64,000 nucleotides of DNA from an uncultured Pseudomonadota bacterium (GTDB lineage Bacteria > Myxococcota_A > UBA796 > SXON01). The position numbers and the translations under genes are program-made. Positions within the stretch are counted from its first letter, which is position 1. Each line of letters opens with the position of its first letter. The stretch lies in NCBI GenBank assembly GCA_903875225.1, contig CAIQVJ010000108.1, forward strand, positions 235,196 to 299,195, in the 5' to 3' direction. Below are positions 8,573 through 16,109 of this stretch, in pieces. The notes beneath the pieces are model-generated. The model had not been told where the DNA came from. It was given only the letters and a program-made list of their open reading frames with translations, and did no database searches.

Positions 8573-9493
8573 CTACCAGTCTTTGCCCCCGGACGGCTGC
8601 CCCACGACCACGCGCGGTTTGCCGTCCTGCACGCTGTCCACGAGCTGGGCGGCCTGTGCGGCGGTCATTCCCCCGTCGCCGGGCTCACCTGCGGCAGCCT
8701 CTGCCTGCGCCTCGTCGGTGCCCGGCTCCCCTGCCTGTGCCTGCGCGCCCTCGCCGTCCTTCTGGTCCTCCGGCGCGTCCTGCTTTTCACCAGCGGCACC
8801 CTGTTTCTGCTCACCGTCCTTCTGCTCCCCGTCCTTCTGCCCGTCGTCCGGCTTCGAACCGTCCTGCGACTCCTTTGCGTCGGCCTGCCGCGTGCCATCC
8901 CCCTGGTCGGGCTTCTGGGCGTTCGCCTCGCTCTCCTGCGACTGGCCGTCCTTCGGCTCTCCCTGTTGCCCCTGCTGACCGTCCTGACCCGCCTGCTGCT
9001 GCTGGTCCTGCTGCTGCTGGTCCTTCTGGTCCTGTTGGTCCTGCTGGTCCTTCGGCGGCGGGCTCCTGCGGGCCTGGATCTCCTTCTGGACGGCTGCGGC
9101 GTTCGTCTGCGCGTCCTTGAAGTCGGCGTCCTTGCCCATGGACTGCTGGTAGGCGGAGAGCGCCTGGTCCAGGCGACCGCCCCGGTACGCTGCGTTTCCA
9201 GCGTTGTACCTCGCACGAGCTGCGTCCGCAGCGTCGGTGCTGGACTCGGCCAGCGCGTTGAAGATCTGCTCCGCCTCCCGATACCGGCCGCCGCGGTACA
9301 GCGCAGTGCCGAGGGCATCCGCCAGTCGGCTGTCATTCGGGTCTTCCACCCGCGCCTGACCGAGCATCTTCGCGGCTTCTTCGTAGTTCTTCGCAGCGAG
9401 CGCGGCGTAGCCGTCCTCCTTCGCACCCGCCGCCGCCGGCCCCGCGAGCAGCGCCGCGAGGACGAGCAGGGAGATCGGACGGACGACACGCAT
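8573..9493 (-). CDS. BatC-like TPR protein with Gln-rich tail
   Basis: First visible gene of the bat-type operon. ATG 9493 (GGAG upstream) opens a signal peptide (MRVVRPISLLVLAALLAGPAAAG), followed by three tetratricopeptide repeats (about residues 25-140, for example GTALYRGGRYREAEQIF and ARYNAGNAAYRGGRLDQALS). The second half, about residues 145-280, is low-complexity Gln/Asp/Gly/Lys sequence. The last 30 residues are ordinary again (MTAAQAAQLVDSVQD) and end in SGGKDW. BatC proteins combine TPRs with such tails. The usual upstream VWA members, batA and batB, are absent; a divergent gene starts 202 bases away. Confidence 0.8.
   Translation of the reverse strand: MRVVRPISLLVLAALLAGPAAAGAKEDGYAALAAKNYEEAAKMLGQARVEDPNDSRLADALGTALYRGGRYREAEQIFNALAESSTDAADAARARYNAGNAAYRGGRLDQALSAYQQSMGKDADFKDAQTNAAAVQKEIQARRSPPPKDQQDQQDQKDQQQQDQQQQAGQDGQQGQQGEPKDGQSQESEANAQKPDQGDGTRQADAKESQDGSKPDDGQKDGEQKDGEQKQGAAGEKQDAPEDQKDGEGAQAQAGEPGTDEAQAEAAAGEPGDGGMTAAQAAQLVDSVQDGKPRVVVGQPSGGKDW
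8961..9053 (-). repeat. Gln-codon low-complexity tract in batC-like gene
   Basis: Read on the coding strand, this is an imperfect run of CAG/CAA codons broken by Asp and Lys codons, encoding a DQQ/DQK repeat region. It is the densest part of a longer Gln/Asp/Gly-rich tail and is a plausible site of length variation. Confidence 0.7.
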
Positions 9494-9695
9494 GAATCAC
9501 TCCGACAGCGCATGTACGCCCCGGTTCCGGCCAGGGCAAGCGTCGGTGACTCAGTACGACAATTCTGGAGTGCCCCGGGGGACTCGGGCCGGGGGTGCAG
9601 AGCGTGTGCAAGAAGGAACCAGGAACGAGCGTGGTGGTCTGTAAGCCCGCTACCTTTCGAACGTTGCTCCTCCACACGCCTCCCCGGAGTCCCTC

Positions 9696-11057
9696 ATGCC
9701 CCGTTGGCTCTTCACCTCGCTCCTCGGCCTCGGCGGCATCGCCGCCCTCGTGATGGCTGCCGCCCCGCATTCCCTGTCGGGACCGCTCCCGGCCGCGACC
9801 CGGGATCCGGTTGCGCCGAGCACGGGCGCGTTCACGGTGTCGACGGACCTCGACTACGCCGCGCTGATCGACGGGGCTGCGACGAGCCGCAACCTCGTGG
9901 TGACCATCCGGGCAGCCGCCACCGACACGGCCACCACGCGCACCCCCGTCGACCTGGCCGTGGTGGTGGACACCTCGGGCTCCATGAACGACGAGGGCAA
10001 GTTCGACGAGGCGCGCCGGGCCATGCACGCGCTCGCCCTGCAGCTCGCCGACTCCGATCAGCTCTCGCTCGTCACGTTCTCCTCCTTCACCTCGAGCCCC
10101 GTGGCGCTCGGGCCCGCCGCGCAAACCGGGCCGCTGGCTGCCGCCCTGCTCGATCGCACCACCCCGGGCGGGTCCACGTTCCTCTCGGGCGGCCTGAACA
10201 GCGGGTTCACCTCGCTCAACGGCGCGGCGGGGATCTCCGGCCGGGTCCGGCGCGTGCTCCTGATGACGGACGGCCGCGCCAACCAGGGCGTCGTGGACAC
10301 GACCGGGCTGGGGATGCTGGCACGCGCCCACGATGGCGTCTCCGTCTCGACGATCGGGATGGGGCTCGACTACGACGAGGGCATGCTCTCGGCCGTGGCC
10401 GATGCCGGCGGCGGCGACTACCACTACGTGGGCCGCGACACCGATCTCGCGGCGGTCTACGCGGAGGAGCTCCAGTCCGCGAGCACGGTGGTCGCCACCG
10501 CGGCCACGCTGGACGTCGAGCTTCCGAACGGGGTGCATGCCACCCACGCCTGCTCCTGGTCCTCCGAGTCCACCGCGACCGGCCTGCGGATCCACGTCGG
10601 GGACCTCTCCGCCGGCCAGACGCGAACGATCGTCATCCCGATCACCGTCGACGCCGACTTCGACGGCACGATCGCGAACCTCGCCCTCAACGCCACCTCC
10701 ACGGCAGGCGGCGCGCTCACCGCCGCGACCACGGCCCCTGAAGTCCCGCGGGTTGCCGCTGCAGACGTCGAGTCCTACGAGCACGCCGAGGCAGACGCCG
10801 CCGCCACGCGTGCGCTGGCAGGGGAGGCCGTCGAGCACGCCCGGGAGGCCTGGAACCGCGGCGACGACGTGGAGGCGAAGGCCCTGCTGTCCAGCGGCTC
10901 GGAGTACGTCCGGAGCAAGCGGGCGGACGCGCGCATGGACGCGAAGGACGTGACCGCGATGGACGGTGACCTGCAGCAGCTCGAGAGCCTGGGCTACATG
11001 AACTCGGCGCAGGGCGTGAAGGCTGCGAGTACAGTGTCCCGCAAGATGTCGAGGTGA
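9696..11057 (+). CDS. Secreted VWA-domain protein
   Basis: 453-residue exported protein. After a signal peptide (MPRWLFTSLLGLGGIAALVMAAA), a beta-rich stretch leads to a VWA domain at about residues 85-250 with a complete metal site: LAVVVDTSGSMNDEG, then GGSTFLSGGL (the distal Thr/Ser) and LLMTDGRANQG (the Asp). VSTIGMGLDYDEGMLSAVAD is typical of YfbK-like VWA proteins. A second beta domain and a charged helical C-terminus (EAWNRGDDVEAKALL, a TPR-like helix) follow. GGAG lies seven bases before the ATG. It is divergent from the bat-type operon and immediately followed by a membrane protein gene. Confidence 0.85.
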   Translation: MPRWLFTSLLGLGGIAALVMAAAPHSLSGPLPAATRDPVAPSTGAFTVSTDLDYAALIDGAATSRNLVVTIRAAATDTATTRTPVDLAVVVDTSGSMNDEGKFDEARRAMHALALQLADSDQLSLVTFSSFTSSPVALGPAAQTGPLAAALLDRTTPGGSTFLSGGLNSGFTSLNGAAGISGRVRRVLLMTDGRANQGVVDTTGLGMLARAHDGVSVSTIGMGLDYDEGMLSAVADAGGGDYHYVGRDTDLAAVYAEELQSASTVVATAATLDVELPNGVHATHACSWSSESTATGLRIHVGDLSAGQTRTIVIPITVDADFDGTIANLALNATSTAGGALTAATTAPEVPRVAAADVESYEHAEADAAATRALAGEAVEHAREAWNRGDDVEAKALLSSGSEYVRSKRADARMDAKDVTAMDGDLQQLESLGYMNSAQGVKAASTVSRKMSR

Positions 11058-12098
11058 ATGATGAAGCCTGAACCCGTCGTCAGCCTCGAACCGCTCGCCG
11101 CCCGAAGCCTTGCGCGCGCGGAAGCGAGCTGGATCGTGATCAGCGCGGTCACGGCCGGCGTGCTCGGCTTTGCGATGACCACGGCGAGTCCGACGTTCTG
11201 GGGAGTGGCCGCCGCAATGGGGGCGATCGCCGCGCGGCCGCCACGCGTGTACCTCCTGCCCTTCGCGGTCCTCTTCGTGGTGAGCTGCACGGTGCTGCTG
11301 GCGAGCCTGGGAGTCTCCCCGGTGGTCGCGAGCGGCCTGGCTGCGGGCGTGATCGTGGGGCTCCCGGGCTGGCGGCGCACCTTCGAGAGCGCGTGCGCGG
11401 GCGCCCTGGGTGCTGCCCTGGCCTGGGCGCTCGCCTCGGAGATCGGCGCCGCTGGGAGCGCGCTCGCCGCCGGTGCGATCGTCGCGGTCGGCACGTCGAT
11501 GGCGCTGCTGCCGCCCGCGCTGCGCTTTCACGCACGTCCGCGAAGGGTGCACATGCCGTCGGACGACGTCATCCGCATCAGCCTGACCGAGCCGTACCGC
11601 GCGCCCGTGCTGCAGGCCGGCAGGCTCGAGCACCAGCTCAGTCTCGAGGCGCCCGACTCGACCACGCGGGACGGCCTCACCGAGGTGGCCCACTGGGTGT
11701 GGCAGCTCGGCCTCACGCTCCAGGCGCTCGACAAGGACATCGCCACGATCGTGCCCGAGGAGGTCCTGGTCCGACGCGAGGCGCTCCTGGCGGAAGGCGC
11801 CGGAGACGAGGGCGCGCCGGACCCGTTCGTGCGGGAACGGCAGCGCGGGACCGCCGACCACCTCGACCGCCTGCTGGAACATCGCGGCGTGCTCGTGCGG
11901 GAGCGCGCGCGCAGCGCCAGCCTGCAGGGCTACGCGCTGGCCTACCTGGAGGAGGCTCGCGCGGGCCTGGCCGTCGCGCGGCTGTTGCCGGGAGAGCACA
12001 CCCCCGAGGCGCTCGGGAGCGTGCTGGAACGCCTCCGCGAGCACGCCGCGGACCGGTCGAACCGGCGCGACGCCGCCCGGGAGCTCGCCCGCGGATGA
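11058..12098 (+). CDS. Membrane protein of unknown function
   Basis: 346 residues, no family recognised. The first half holds four to five hydrophobic segments (about residues 23-40, 43-60, 62-82, 85-98, 110-150) with a short basic loop (RVYLL). The second half is soluble and helical, with a His/Glu/Arg-rich region (GRLEHQLSLEAPDSTTRDGL, VAHWVWQLGLTLQALDKDI). Its ATG directly abuts the TGA of the secreted VWA gene, so the pair is very likely co-translated. A role in exporting, holding or signalling from the VWA protein is possible but only inferred from position. Confidence 0.65.
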   Translation: MMKPEPVVSLEPLAARSLARAEASWIVISAVTAGVLGFAMTTASPTFWGVAAAMGAIAARPPRVYLLPFAVLFVVSCTVLLASLGVSPVVASGLAAGVIVGLPGWRRTFESACAGALGAALAWALASEIGAAGSALAAGAIVAVGTSMALLPPALRFHARPRRVHMPSDDVIRISLTEPYRAPVLQAGRLEHQLSLEAPDSTTRDGLTEVAHWVWQLGLTLQALDKDIATIVPEEVLVRREALLAEGAGDEGAPDPFVRERQRGTADHLDRLLEHRGVLVRERARSASLQGYALAYLEEARAGLAVARLLPGEHTPEALGSVLERLREHAADRSNRRDAARELARG

Positions 12099-12181
12099 GC
12101 GGCTGGCCAGACCAGCAATGACACAGTTCGGGATCGCATCCCACCGGTCGCGGGTTAACCGGCGTGGCTTCCGGAGCTCCG

Positions 12182-12748
12182 ATGTCCCTCGCCCGTTTCC
12201 TCGCACGTACCAGCCTCATCGGCCTGGCCCTGCTGGCCGCGCTGCCCAGCGCGCCGATGGCGTCCCTGCTGGTGAACCATGCCCAGGCCGCCGAGCTCAA
12301 GCTCGCCAGCGTCGACTACCAGCGCGCATTGGAGAACGTCGCAGAGGGAGAGAGCGCCCGCAAGAAGCTGGAGGCGATGTTCCAGACAAAAAAATCGGCG
12401 ATCGAGCAGATGAAGACCAAGCTTGACGCGATGCAGGCCGATTACCAGAAGCAGTCCGTGCTCCTCTCCGACGCAGCGAAGAGGGACAAGGAAGATGCGA
12501 TCAACCTCGCGGGGATGCAGTTCCAGCAGGCGTATCAGCAGTCCGAGGGCGAGATGCAGCAGGCGTACCAGGGCGCGATGGAGCAGCTCATCGCCAAGAT
12601 GAAGACCATCACCGTGGCCATCGCCACCGAGCGCGCGTACACGCTCGTGATCGAGGTGAACGAGGGCGGCGTCGTGTACACTGCACCCTCGATCGACATC
12701 ACGGACGAGCTGATCAAGCGCTACAACGCGCAGAACCCGGTCAAGTAG
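12182..12748 (+). CDS. OmpH/Skp family periplasmic chaperone
   Basis: Binds unfolded outer-membrane proteins in the periplasm. The ATG at 12182 has GGAG upstream; a GTG at 12164 is in frame but less likely. The 188-residue product starts with a signal peptide ending near HAQAAEL. The mature protein opens with LKLASVDYQRALENVAEGES, the family's first beta-strand (K-I-A-x-V-D/N form), then a long coiled-coil (about residues 55-140: KKLEAMFQTKKSAIEQMKTK, AYQQSEGEMQQAYQGAMEQL), and returns to the body domain (YTLVIEVNEGGVVYTAP). Placement just before lpxD and fabZ is the classic Gram-negative order. Confidence 0.9.
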   Translation: MSLARFLARTSLIGLALLAALPSAPMASLLVNHAQAAELKLASVDYQRALENVAEGESARKKLEAMFQTKKSAIEQMKTKLDAMQADYQKQSVLLSDAAKRDKEDAINLAGMQFQQAYQQSEGEMQQAYQGAMEQLIAKMKTITVAIATERAYTLVIEVNEGGVVYTAPSIDITDELIKRYNAQNPVK

Positions 12749-12763
12749 ATCACCGGTTTGGGC

Positions 12764-13849
12764 GTGCAACCGCGCACTGTGAGCGTGATCGCGGCGCAGC
12801 TCGGCGGACGGGTGGACGGCGACGGAGCCATGGTGATCCATGCGGTCGCCGGGCTGGAGACCGCTGGCCCCACGGATCTCGCGTTCCTGGCCAACCGGCG
12901 CTACGTGCGCGCCTTCCGTGCGAGCAGCGCCGGTTGCGTGCTCGTGGGGGATCGCGAGGACGCCGGCGGGAAGACCGTGATCCGCTGCGCAGACCCGTAC
13001 CTGGCCTTTGCGAAGGCGCTCGAGCTCTTCCACCCCGAGCGGCGCGAGCCCCCCGGCGTGCACCCCCTCGCCGTCATCGAACCCGATGAGCAGGGCGCCA
13101 CGCACGTACACGGGGTCGTGGCGATGGCTTTCTCCTTCGTGGGAGCCGGCGCCACCGTGGGCGAGGGCACGGTGCTGCACCCCCACAGCTACGTGGGACC
13201 GGGCGCCTCTGTCGGCCGGGACTGCGTGCTGATGCCGGGCTCGGTGGTGGCACACGGTTGCGTCGTGGGTGACCGCGTGGTGCTCAACCCGGGGGCCGTG
13301 GTGGGCGGCGAGGGCTTCGGCTTCGTGCCGACCGCCACGGGGATGTACAAGATCCCGCAGACGGGCCGGGCGATCGTCGGGGACGACGTGGAGATCGGGT
13401 CGAATTCGAACATCGACCGCGCTGCCGTGGGCGACACGATGGTCAAGGCCGGCACCAAGATCGACAACCTCGTGCAGGTGGGCCACGGCGCCACGATCGG
13501 CGAGGGCTGCGTGATGGTGAGCTACTCAGGGGTGGCGGGCAGCACGACGCTCGGACGGGGCGTGGTGCTCGCCGCGCGTTCGACCGTCCTCGGCCACCTC
13601 GAGATCGGCGACGGGGTCCAGGTGGCGGCGCTCGCCATGGTCACGGAGGACACGCCCGCGGGCGCCAGACGAGCGGGCATCCCCGCGATCGAACACCGGA
13701 CCTGGCTCCGTGTCGCCGCCACCACACCCCACCTGCCGGAGATGGCGCGCGAGCTCGATCAGGCCCGCGCCGAGCTCGCCGAGCTACGCCGGAGCATCGA
13801 AGCCCTGGCGCTGCAGATACAGCCCACACCGAAGAGGGAGCCCTCGTGA
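12764..13849 (+). CDS. lpxD: UDP-3-O-acylglucosamine N-acyltransferase
   Basis: Adds the N-linked hydroxyacyl chain in lipid A synthesis. The protein has the N-terminal uridine-binding domain (VSVIAAQLGGRVDGDGA, TDLAFLANRRY) and a left-handed beta-helix of hexapeptide repeats at about residues 105-300 (VGAGATVGEGTVLHPHSYVG and following). The catalytic His lies in NLVQVGHGATIGEG. GGEGFGFVP and IPQTGRAIVGDDVEIGSN are strongly conserved LpxD blocks. The last 40 residues form a helical tail. The start is uncertain: GTG 12764 is listed, TTG 12758 adds two residues, and neither has a strong ribosome site. Its TGA overlaps the fabZ start. No lpxA or lpxB follows here. Confidence 0.95.
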   Translation: MQPRTVSVIAAQLGGRVDGDGAMVIHAVAGLETAGPTDLAFLANRRYVRAFRASSAGCVLVGDREDAGGKTVIRCADPYLAFAKALELFHPERREPPGVHPLAVIEPDEQGATHVHGVVAMAFSFVGAGATVGEGTVLHPHSYVGPGASVGRDCVLMPGSVVAHGCVVGDRVVLNPGAVVGGEGFGFVPTATGMYKIPQTGRAIVGDDVEIGSNSNIDRAAVGDTMVKAGTKIDNLVQVGHGATIGEGCVMVSYSGVAGSTTLGRGVVLAARSTVLGHLEIGDGVQVAALAMVTEDTPAGARRAGIPAIEHRTWLRVAATTPHLPEMARELDQARAELAELRRSIEALALQIQPTPKREPS

Positions 13850-14280
13850 ATGTCCTGGAGATCATGGCGCTGCTGCCGCACCGCTTTCCGTTCCTGATGA
13901 TCGACCGGGTGCTGGAGTGCGACCCTGGCGTGCGCGTGGTGGCCGTGAAGAACGTGAGCGCGAACGAGCCCTATTTTGCCGGGCACTTTCCTGGGTACCC
14001 GGTCTTTCCCGGCGTGCTGCTGGTGGAGGCGGTCGCCCAGGCCGCAGGCATCGTGGCCATGACCGCGCGCCCCGACATGGCCCAGAAGCTCGTATACCTC
14101 ACAGCGATCGACGGCTTTCGGTTCCGCAAGCCGGTCACCCCGGGTGACCGGGTGATGCTCTACGTCGAGAAGGTCGCCGAGAAGCGGAACATCTGGAAGT
14201 TCAGCGCGCGTGCGGAGGTAGACGGCGTGCACGTGGCAGAGGGCGAAGTGATGGCGACGGTGATGGACCGGCCGGCCTGA
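13846..14280 (+). CDS. fabZ: 3-hydroxyacyl-ACP dehydratase
   Basis: Dehydrates 3-hydroxyacyl-ACP in fatty acid synthesis and competes with lipid A synthesis for the same acyl pool. The 144-residue hot-dog-fold protein has the full signature: LLPHRFPFLMIDRVLE, the catalytic His in YFAGHFPGYPVFPGVL, and the catalytic Glu in LLVEAVAQAAGIVA. FRFRKPVTPGD also matches. The GTG start overlaps the lpxD stop (GTGA), so translation is probably coupled. A copy of the window's dispersed GC-rich repeat follows, where lpxA would be expected in many relatives. Confidence 0.96.
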   Translation: MNVLEIMALLPHRFPFLMIDRVLECDPGVRVVAVKNVSANEPYFAGHFPGYPVFPGVLLVEAVAQAAGIVAMTARPDMAQKLVYLTAIDGFRFRKPVTPGDRVMLYVEKVAEKRNIWKFSARAEVDGVHVAEGEVMATVMDRPA

Positions 14281-14293
14281 GCCCGCTCGGGTG

Positions 14294-14346
14294 AACGGCC
14301 GTTCCACGGCCCGGACGGACCCCCGCCCCGGGGAGCGAGGCCGCCC
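14294..14346 (-). repeat. Dispersed intergenic repeat, copy C
   Basis: About 52 bp, reverse orientation, between the convergent fabZ and 14352-14969 genes. Read on the minus strand it shares the start GGCGGCCTCGCTC and the end GTGGAACGGCCGT with the copy at 38648-38699; the centre is more diverged. Confidence 0.6.
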
Positions 14347-14351
14347 ACCGG

Positions 14352-14969
14352 CTACTTCGGCGTGGCCGGGGCCTGGACCTCGGTGGCCTCACCCCATTGC
14401 ACCCAGTTCTTCCCATCGTAGGTGAACAATACCGGGGAGACAGGGTTGGGGAGCGTGTCGTACATCCGCTTCACGCCCACCGCCATCACCTTGTCGAAAT
14501 CGAGGTCTCCGGGCACCCAGGCCACCAGGACACCCTCCGCGGGCGCCCCCACCACGCACTTGCCGCCCACCTTCTGTTCGAGCGCATCTGGAAAGAGCAG
14601 CGCGGTGTGCGCCCGCGCCTGCCCGGTCACGAGGAAGTAGCGCGGGGTGAAGCCATCCACGTAGTTCGCCTCGAGAGGCGCGATCGCAGCGTCCTGCTCG
14701 CCCATCCCGAGCTTGAGCAGGTCGTCGGCGGTCGTACCGTCGGCGGCCGTGTAGTAGCTCCGGATCCCCGCGGAGACCCTGGTGAAGCAGAGCTGCAGCG
14801 GCTCGGCGTAAGGCAGGCACACCAACTGGGCGGCCGGCCCCTTCAGCTTCTTCGTCTTTGCCCACGCCGCGTACTGCTCCACCACGTCGGCCGCCTCGAG
14901 CCCCGGGTCCGGCGGCGCGACGGGGCCCGCTGCGTGAGCATGGGCGGCGAACAACAGCGCCGCGATCAC
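14352..14969 (-). CDS. Exported protein of unknown function
   Basis: 205 residues; no family recognised. The preferred start is GTG 14969, with GGAG eight bases upstream inside the end of the cyclic-nucleotide-binding gene. It gives a signal peptide, VIAALLFAAHAHAAGP. The longer frame up to 15053 would lie entirely within the upstream gene. The mature part has four Cys (VCLPYAEPLQLCFTR, GGKCVVG) and alternating strands and helices; a C-terminal YDGKNWVQWGEATEV patch is notable. It is just four bases after the stop of the upstream gene, so the two are probably one operon. Confidence 0.6.
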   Translation of the reverse strand: MIAALLFAAHAHAAGPVAPPDPGLEAADVVEQYAAWAKTKKLKGPAAQLVCLPYAEPLQLCFTRVSAGIRSYYTAADGTTADDLLKLGMGEQDAAIAPLEANYVDGFTPRYFLVTGQARAHTALLFPDALEQKVGGKCVVGAPAEGVLVAWVPGDLDFDKVMAVGVKRMYDTLPNPVSPVLFTYDGKNWVQWGEATEVQAPATPK

Positions 14970-14973
14970 CGCA

Positions 14974-15507
14974 TCACTCCGAGACCGACTGCCCCTGCAC
15001 CACGCCCATGGACGCGATCCGCAGCAGATCGGTCTCACGCGCGGCAAGGGCATCGGTGAGGTCCTGGGTGATCTTGCGCTGACGCGCGCAGAGCACCTTG
15101 GCCATCTGGTAGATCAGCTTGTACGCGGCGAGGTTGCCGTCAGCCAGCAGATCCTCGAAGTCGCGCCGGGGAAAGCGGAACACCGTGCACTCGTCGATCG
15201 CGACCACCGAGGCCGAGCGCGAGGAATGGTCGAGGATGGCCATCTCCCCGAAGCAGGCCTTCTCGCTGAGCACCGAGAGCCTCTGGGAGGGCAGGAACTC
15301 GTTGCCCTTGAGCACTTCGGCGTGGCCAGCGAAGATCAGGTACCAGGCATCGCCCGGGTCGCCTTCGCGAAACACCGGATGACCGGCCCGGACCTTCTGC
15401 ACCTGCATGATGTGGACGATCTCTGAGAGTTCAGTGGCGTCCAACTCCGCAAACATCGGAGCTTCGAGCAGGAAATTGATGATCTGTTCGAGGGTGATCG
15501 TGGTCAT
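14974..15507 (-). CDS. Cyclic nucleotide-binding domain protein
   Basis: 177 residues holding one CRP-type sensor domain (about residues 15-135). Visible features are VREGDPGDAWYLIFAGHAEV-type beta-roll segments (written here as FREGDPGDAWYLIF), then KACFGEMAIL followed by SSRSASVVA, which matches the phosphate-binding cassette (FGExAL then RxAxV). No helix-turn-helix follows; the C-terminal 40 residues form a helix (KLIYQMAKVLCARQRKITQD). It is therefore a stand-alone sensor module, not a CRP regulator. It is divergent from two small genes and upstream of an exported protein. Confidence 0.85.
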   Translation of the reverse strand: MTTITLEQIINFLLEAPMFAELDATELSEIVHIMQVQKVRAGHPVFREGDPGDAWYLIFAGHAEVLKGNEFLPSQRLSVLSEKACFGEMAILDHSSRSASVVAIDECTVFRFPRRDFEDLLADGNLAAYKLIYQMAKVLCARQRKITQDLTDALAARETDLLRIASMGVVQGQSVSE

Positions 15508-15536
15508 GGGCCCGTCGGGGTGAGCGTTACGTGGAG

Positions 15537-15548
15537 GTGGTATACCAC
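15537..15548. promoter_or_regulatory. Perfect palindrome between divergent genes
   Basis: GTGGTATACCAC is a perfect 12-bp palindrome, 30 bases upstream of the cyclic-nucleotide-binding gene (start 15507) and 52 bases upstream of the small gene at 15600. Its position suits an operator shared by both, but no regulator is identified. Confidence 0.4.
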
Positions 15549-15599
15549 AACACGGCCGCCATCGGTTTGCTTGCCGTGTACCCTAGCTTGGAGTCCCTT

Positions 15600-15809
15600 A
15601 TGGGCCTGCGTTCTCTACTCAAACGTGTAACCGACAAGTTTTCCGGCGAATACTCCGCCGCACAAGCGGATATTCGCCCCGACGACCGCCCCGCCGTGAA
15701 GGACGGCGCCGAGGTGAAGGTCACCCGGGCCCGGTTGAACCGCCCGAGAGAACAATCGGAGGGCGTGGCCGGAGATGACGCTGCTGCTCGGTCCGGGAAG
15801 GGTTCGTAG
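15600..15809 (+). CDS. Small basic protein of unknown function
   Basis: 69 residues from ATG 15600, beginning MGLRSLLKRVTDKFSGEYSA, an amphipathic basic helix, followed by a charged, disordered-looking tail. A frame extension to 15531 exists but would include the palindrome and lacks a ribosome site. Its TAG is immediately followed by the ATG of the next gene, so the two are probably made together. Function unknown. Confidence 0.5.
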   Translation: MGLRSLLKRVTDKFSGEYSAAQADIRPDDRPAVKDGAEVKVTRARLNRPREQSEGVAGDDAAARSGKGS

Positions 15810-16109
15810 ATGCGCATCGAAGCGAAGATCAATGGTCAGGTGCTCCCGATCGAGGTCCCTACGGGCGGCGGCATCGACAAGGGCGGCGGCGCACGCGTGG
15901 GGGATCCAGACGAGGTGCTCGCCGGCGTGTGCAACGCGGTGCGCGCGGTCGCTGGCCAGCTGGGGCCCGCTCTCACACCGGACTCCCACCTCTCGCCGGT
16001 CGCGATGGAGGTGCAATTCGCTCTCCGCGTCGACGACAAGGCCCTGGTGTCTGTCGGCATCACCCCCGCGGAGGGCCAGTTCCTCGTCACGCTCAAGTTC
16101 GACGCGTGA
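15810..16109 (+). CDS. Small protein resembling trypsin-co-occurring domain 1
   Basis: 99 residues. It opens with a strand (MRIEAKINGQVLPIEVPTG), a Gly-rich turn, a helix (DEVLAGVCNAVRAVAGQLG), and ends with PVAMEVQFALRVDDKALVSV plus EGQFLVTLKFDA. This strand, helix, strand, strand plan and the E-V-x-F-x-L ... V-T-L-x-F pattern resemble the CU044_2847 / trypsin-co-occurring domain 1 family, which is linked to bacterial defence and signalling proteins. The similarity is by eye only. It abuts the upstream small gene, and its TGA forms a shared TGATCA with the stop of the convergent FabH-like gene. Confidence 0.55.
   Translation: MRIEAKINGQVLPIEVPTGGGIDKGGGARVGDPDEVLAGVCNAVRAVAGQLGPALTPDSHLSPVAMEVQFALRVDDKALVSVGITPAEGQFLVTLKFDA

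Noticed and set aside
9696..11057. The divergent VWA gene as batA or batB
   Set aside because: It is exported by a signal peptide and resembles YfbK-like proteins; it lacks the membrane segments that flank the VWA domain in BatA/BatB, and is on the other strand.
9333..12206. A 957-codon open frame on the reverse strand
   Set aside because: It runs antisense through the VWA and membrane protein genes, has His/Arg/Gly-rich composition without any family motif, and exists because GC-rich third codon positions leave the opposite strand open.
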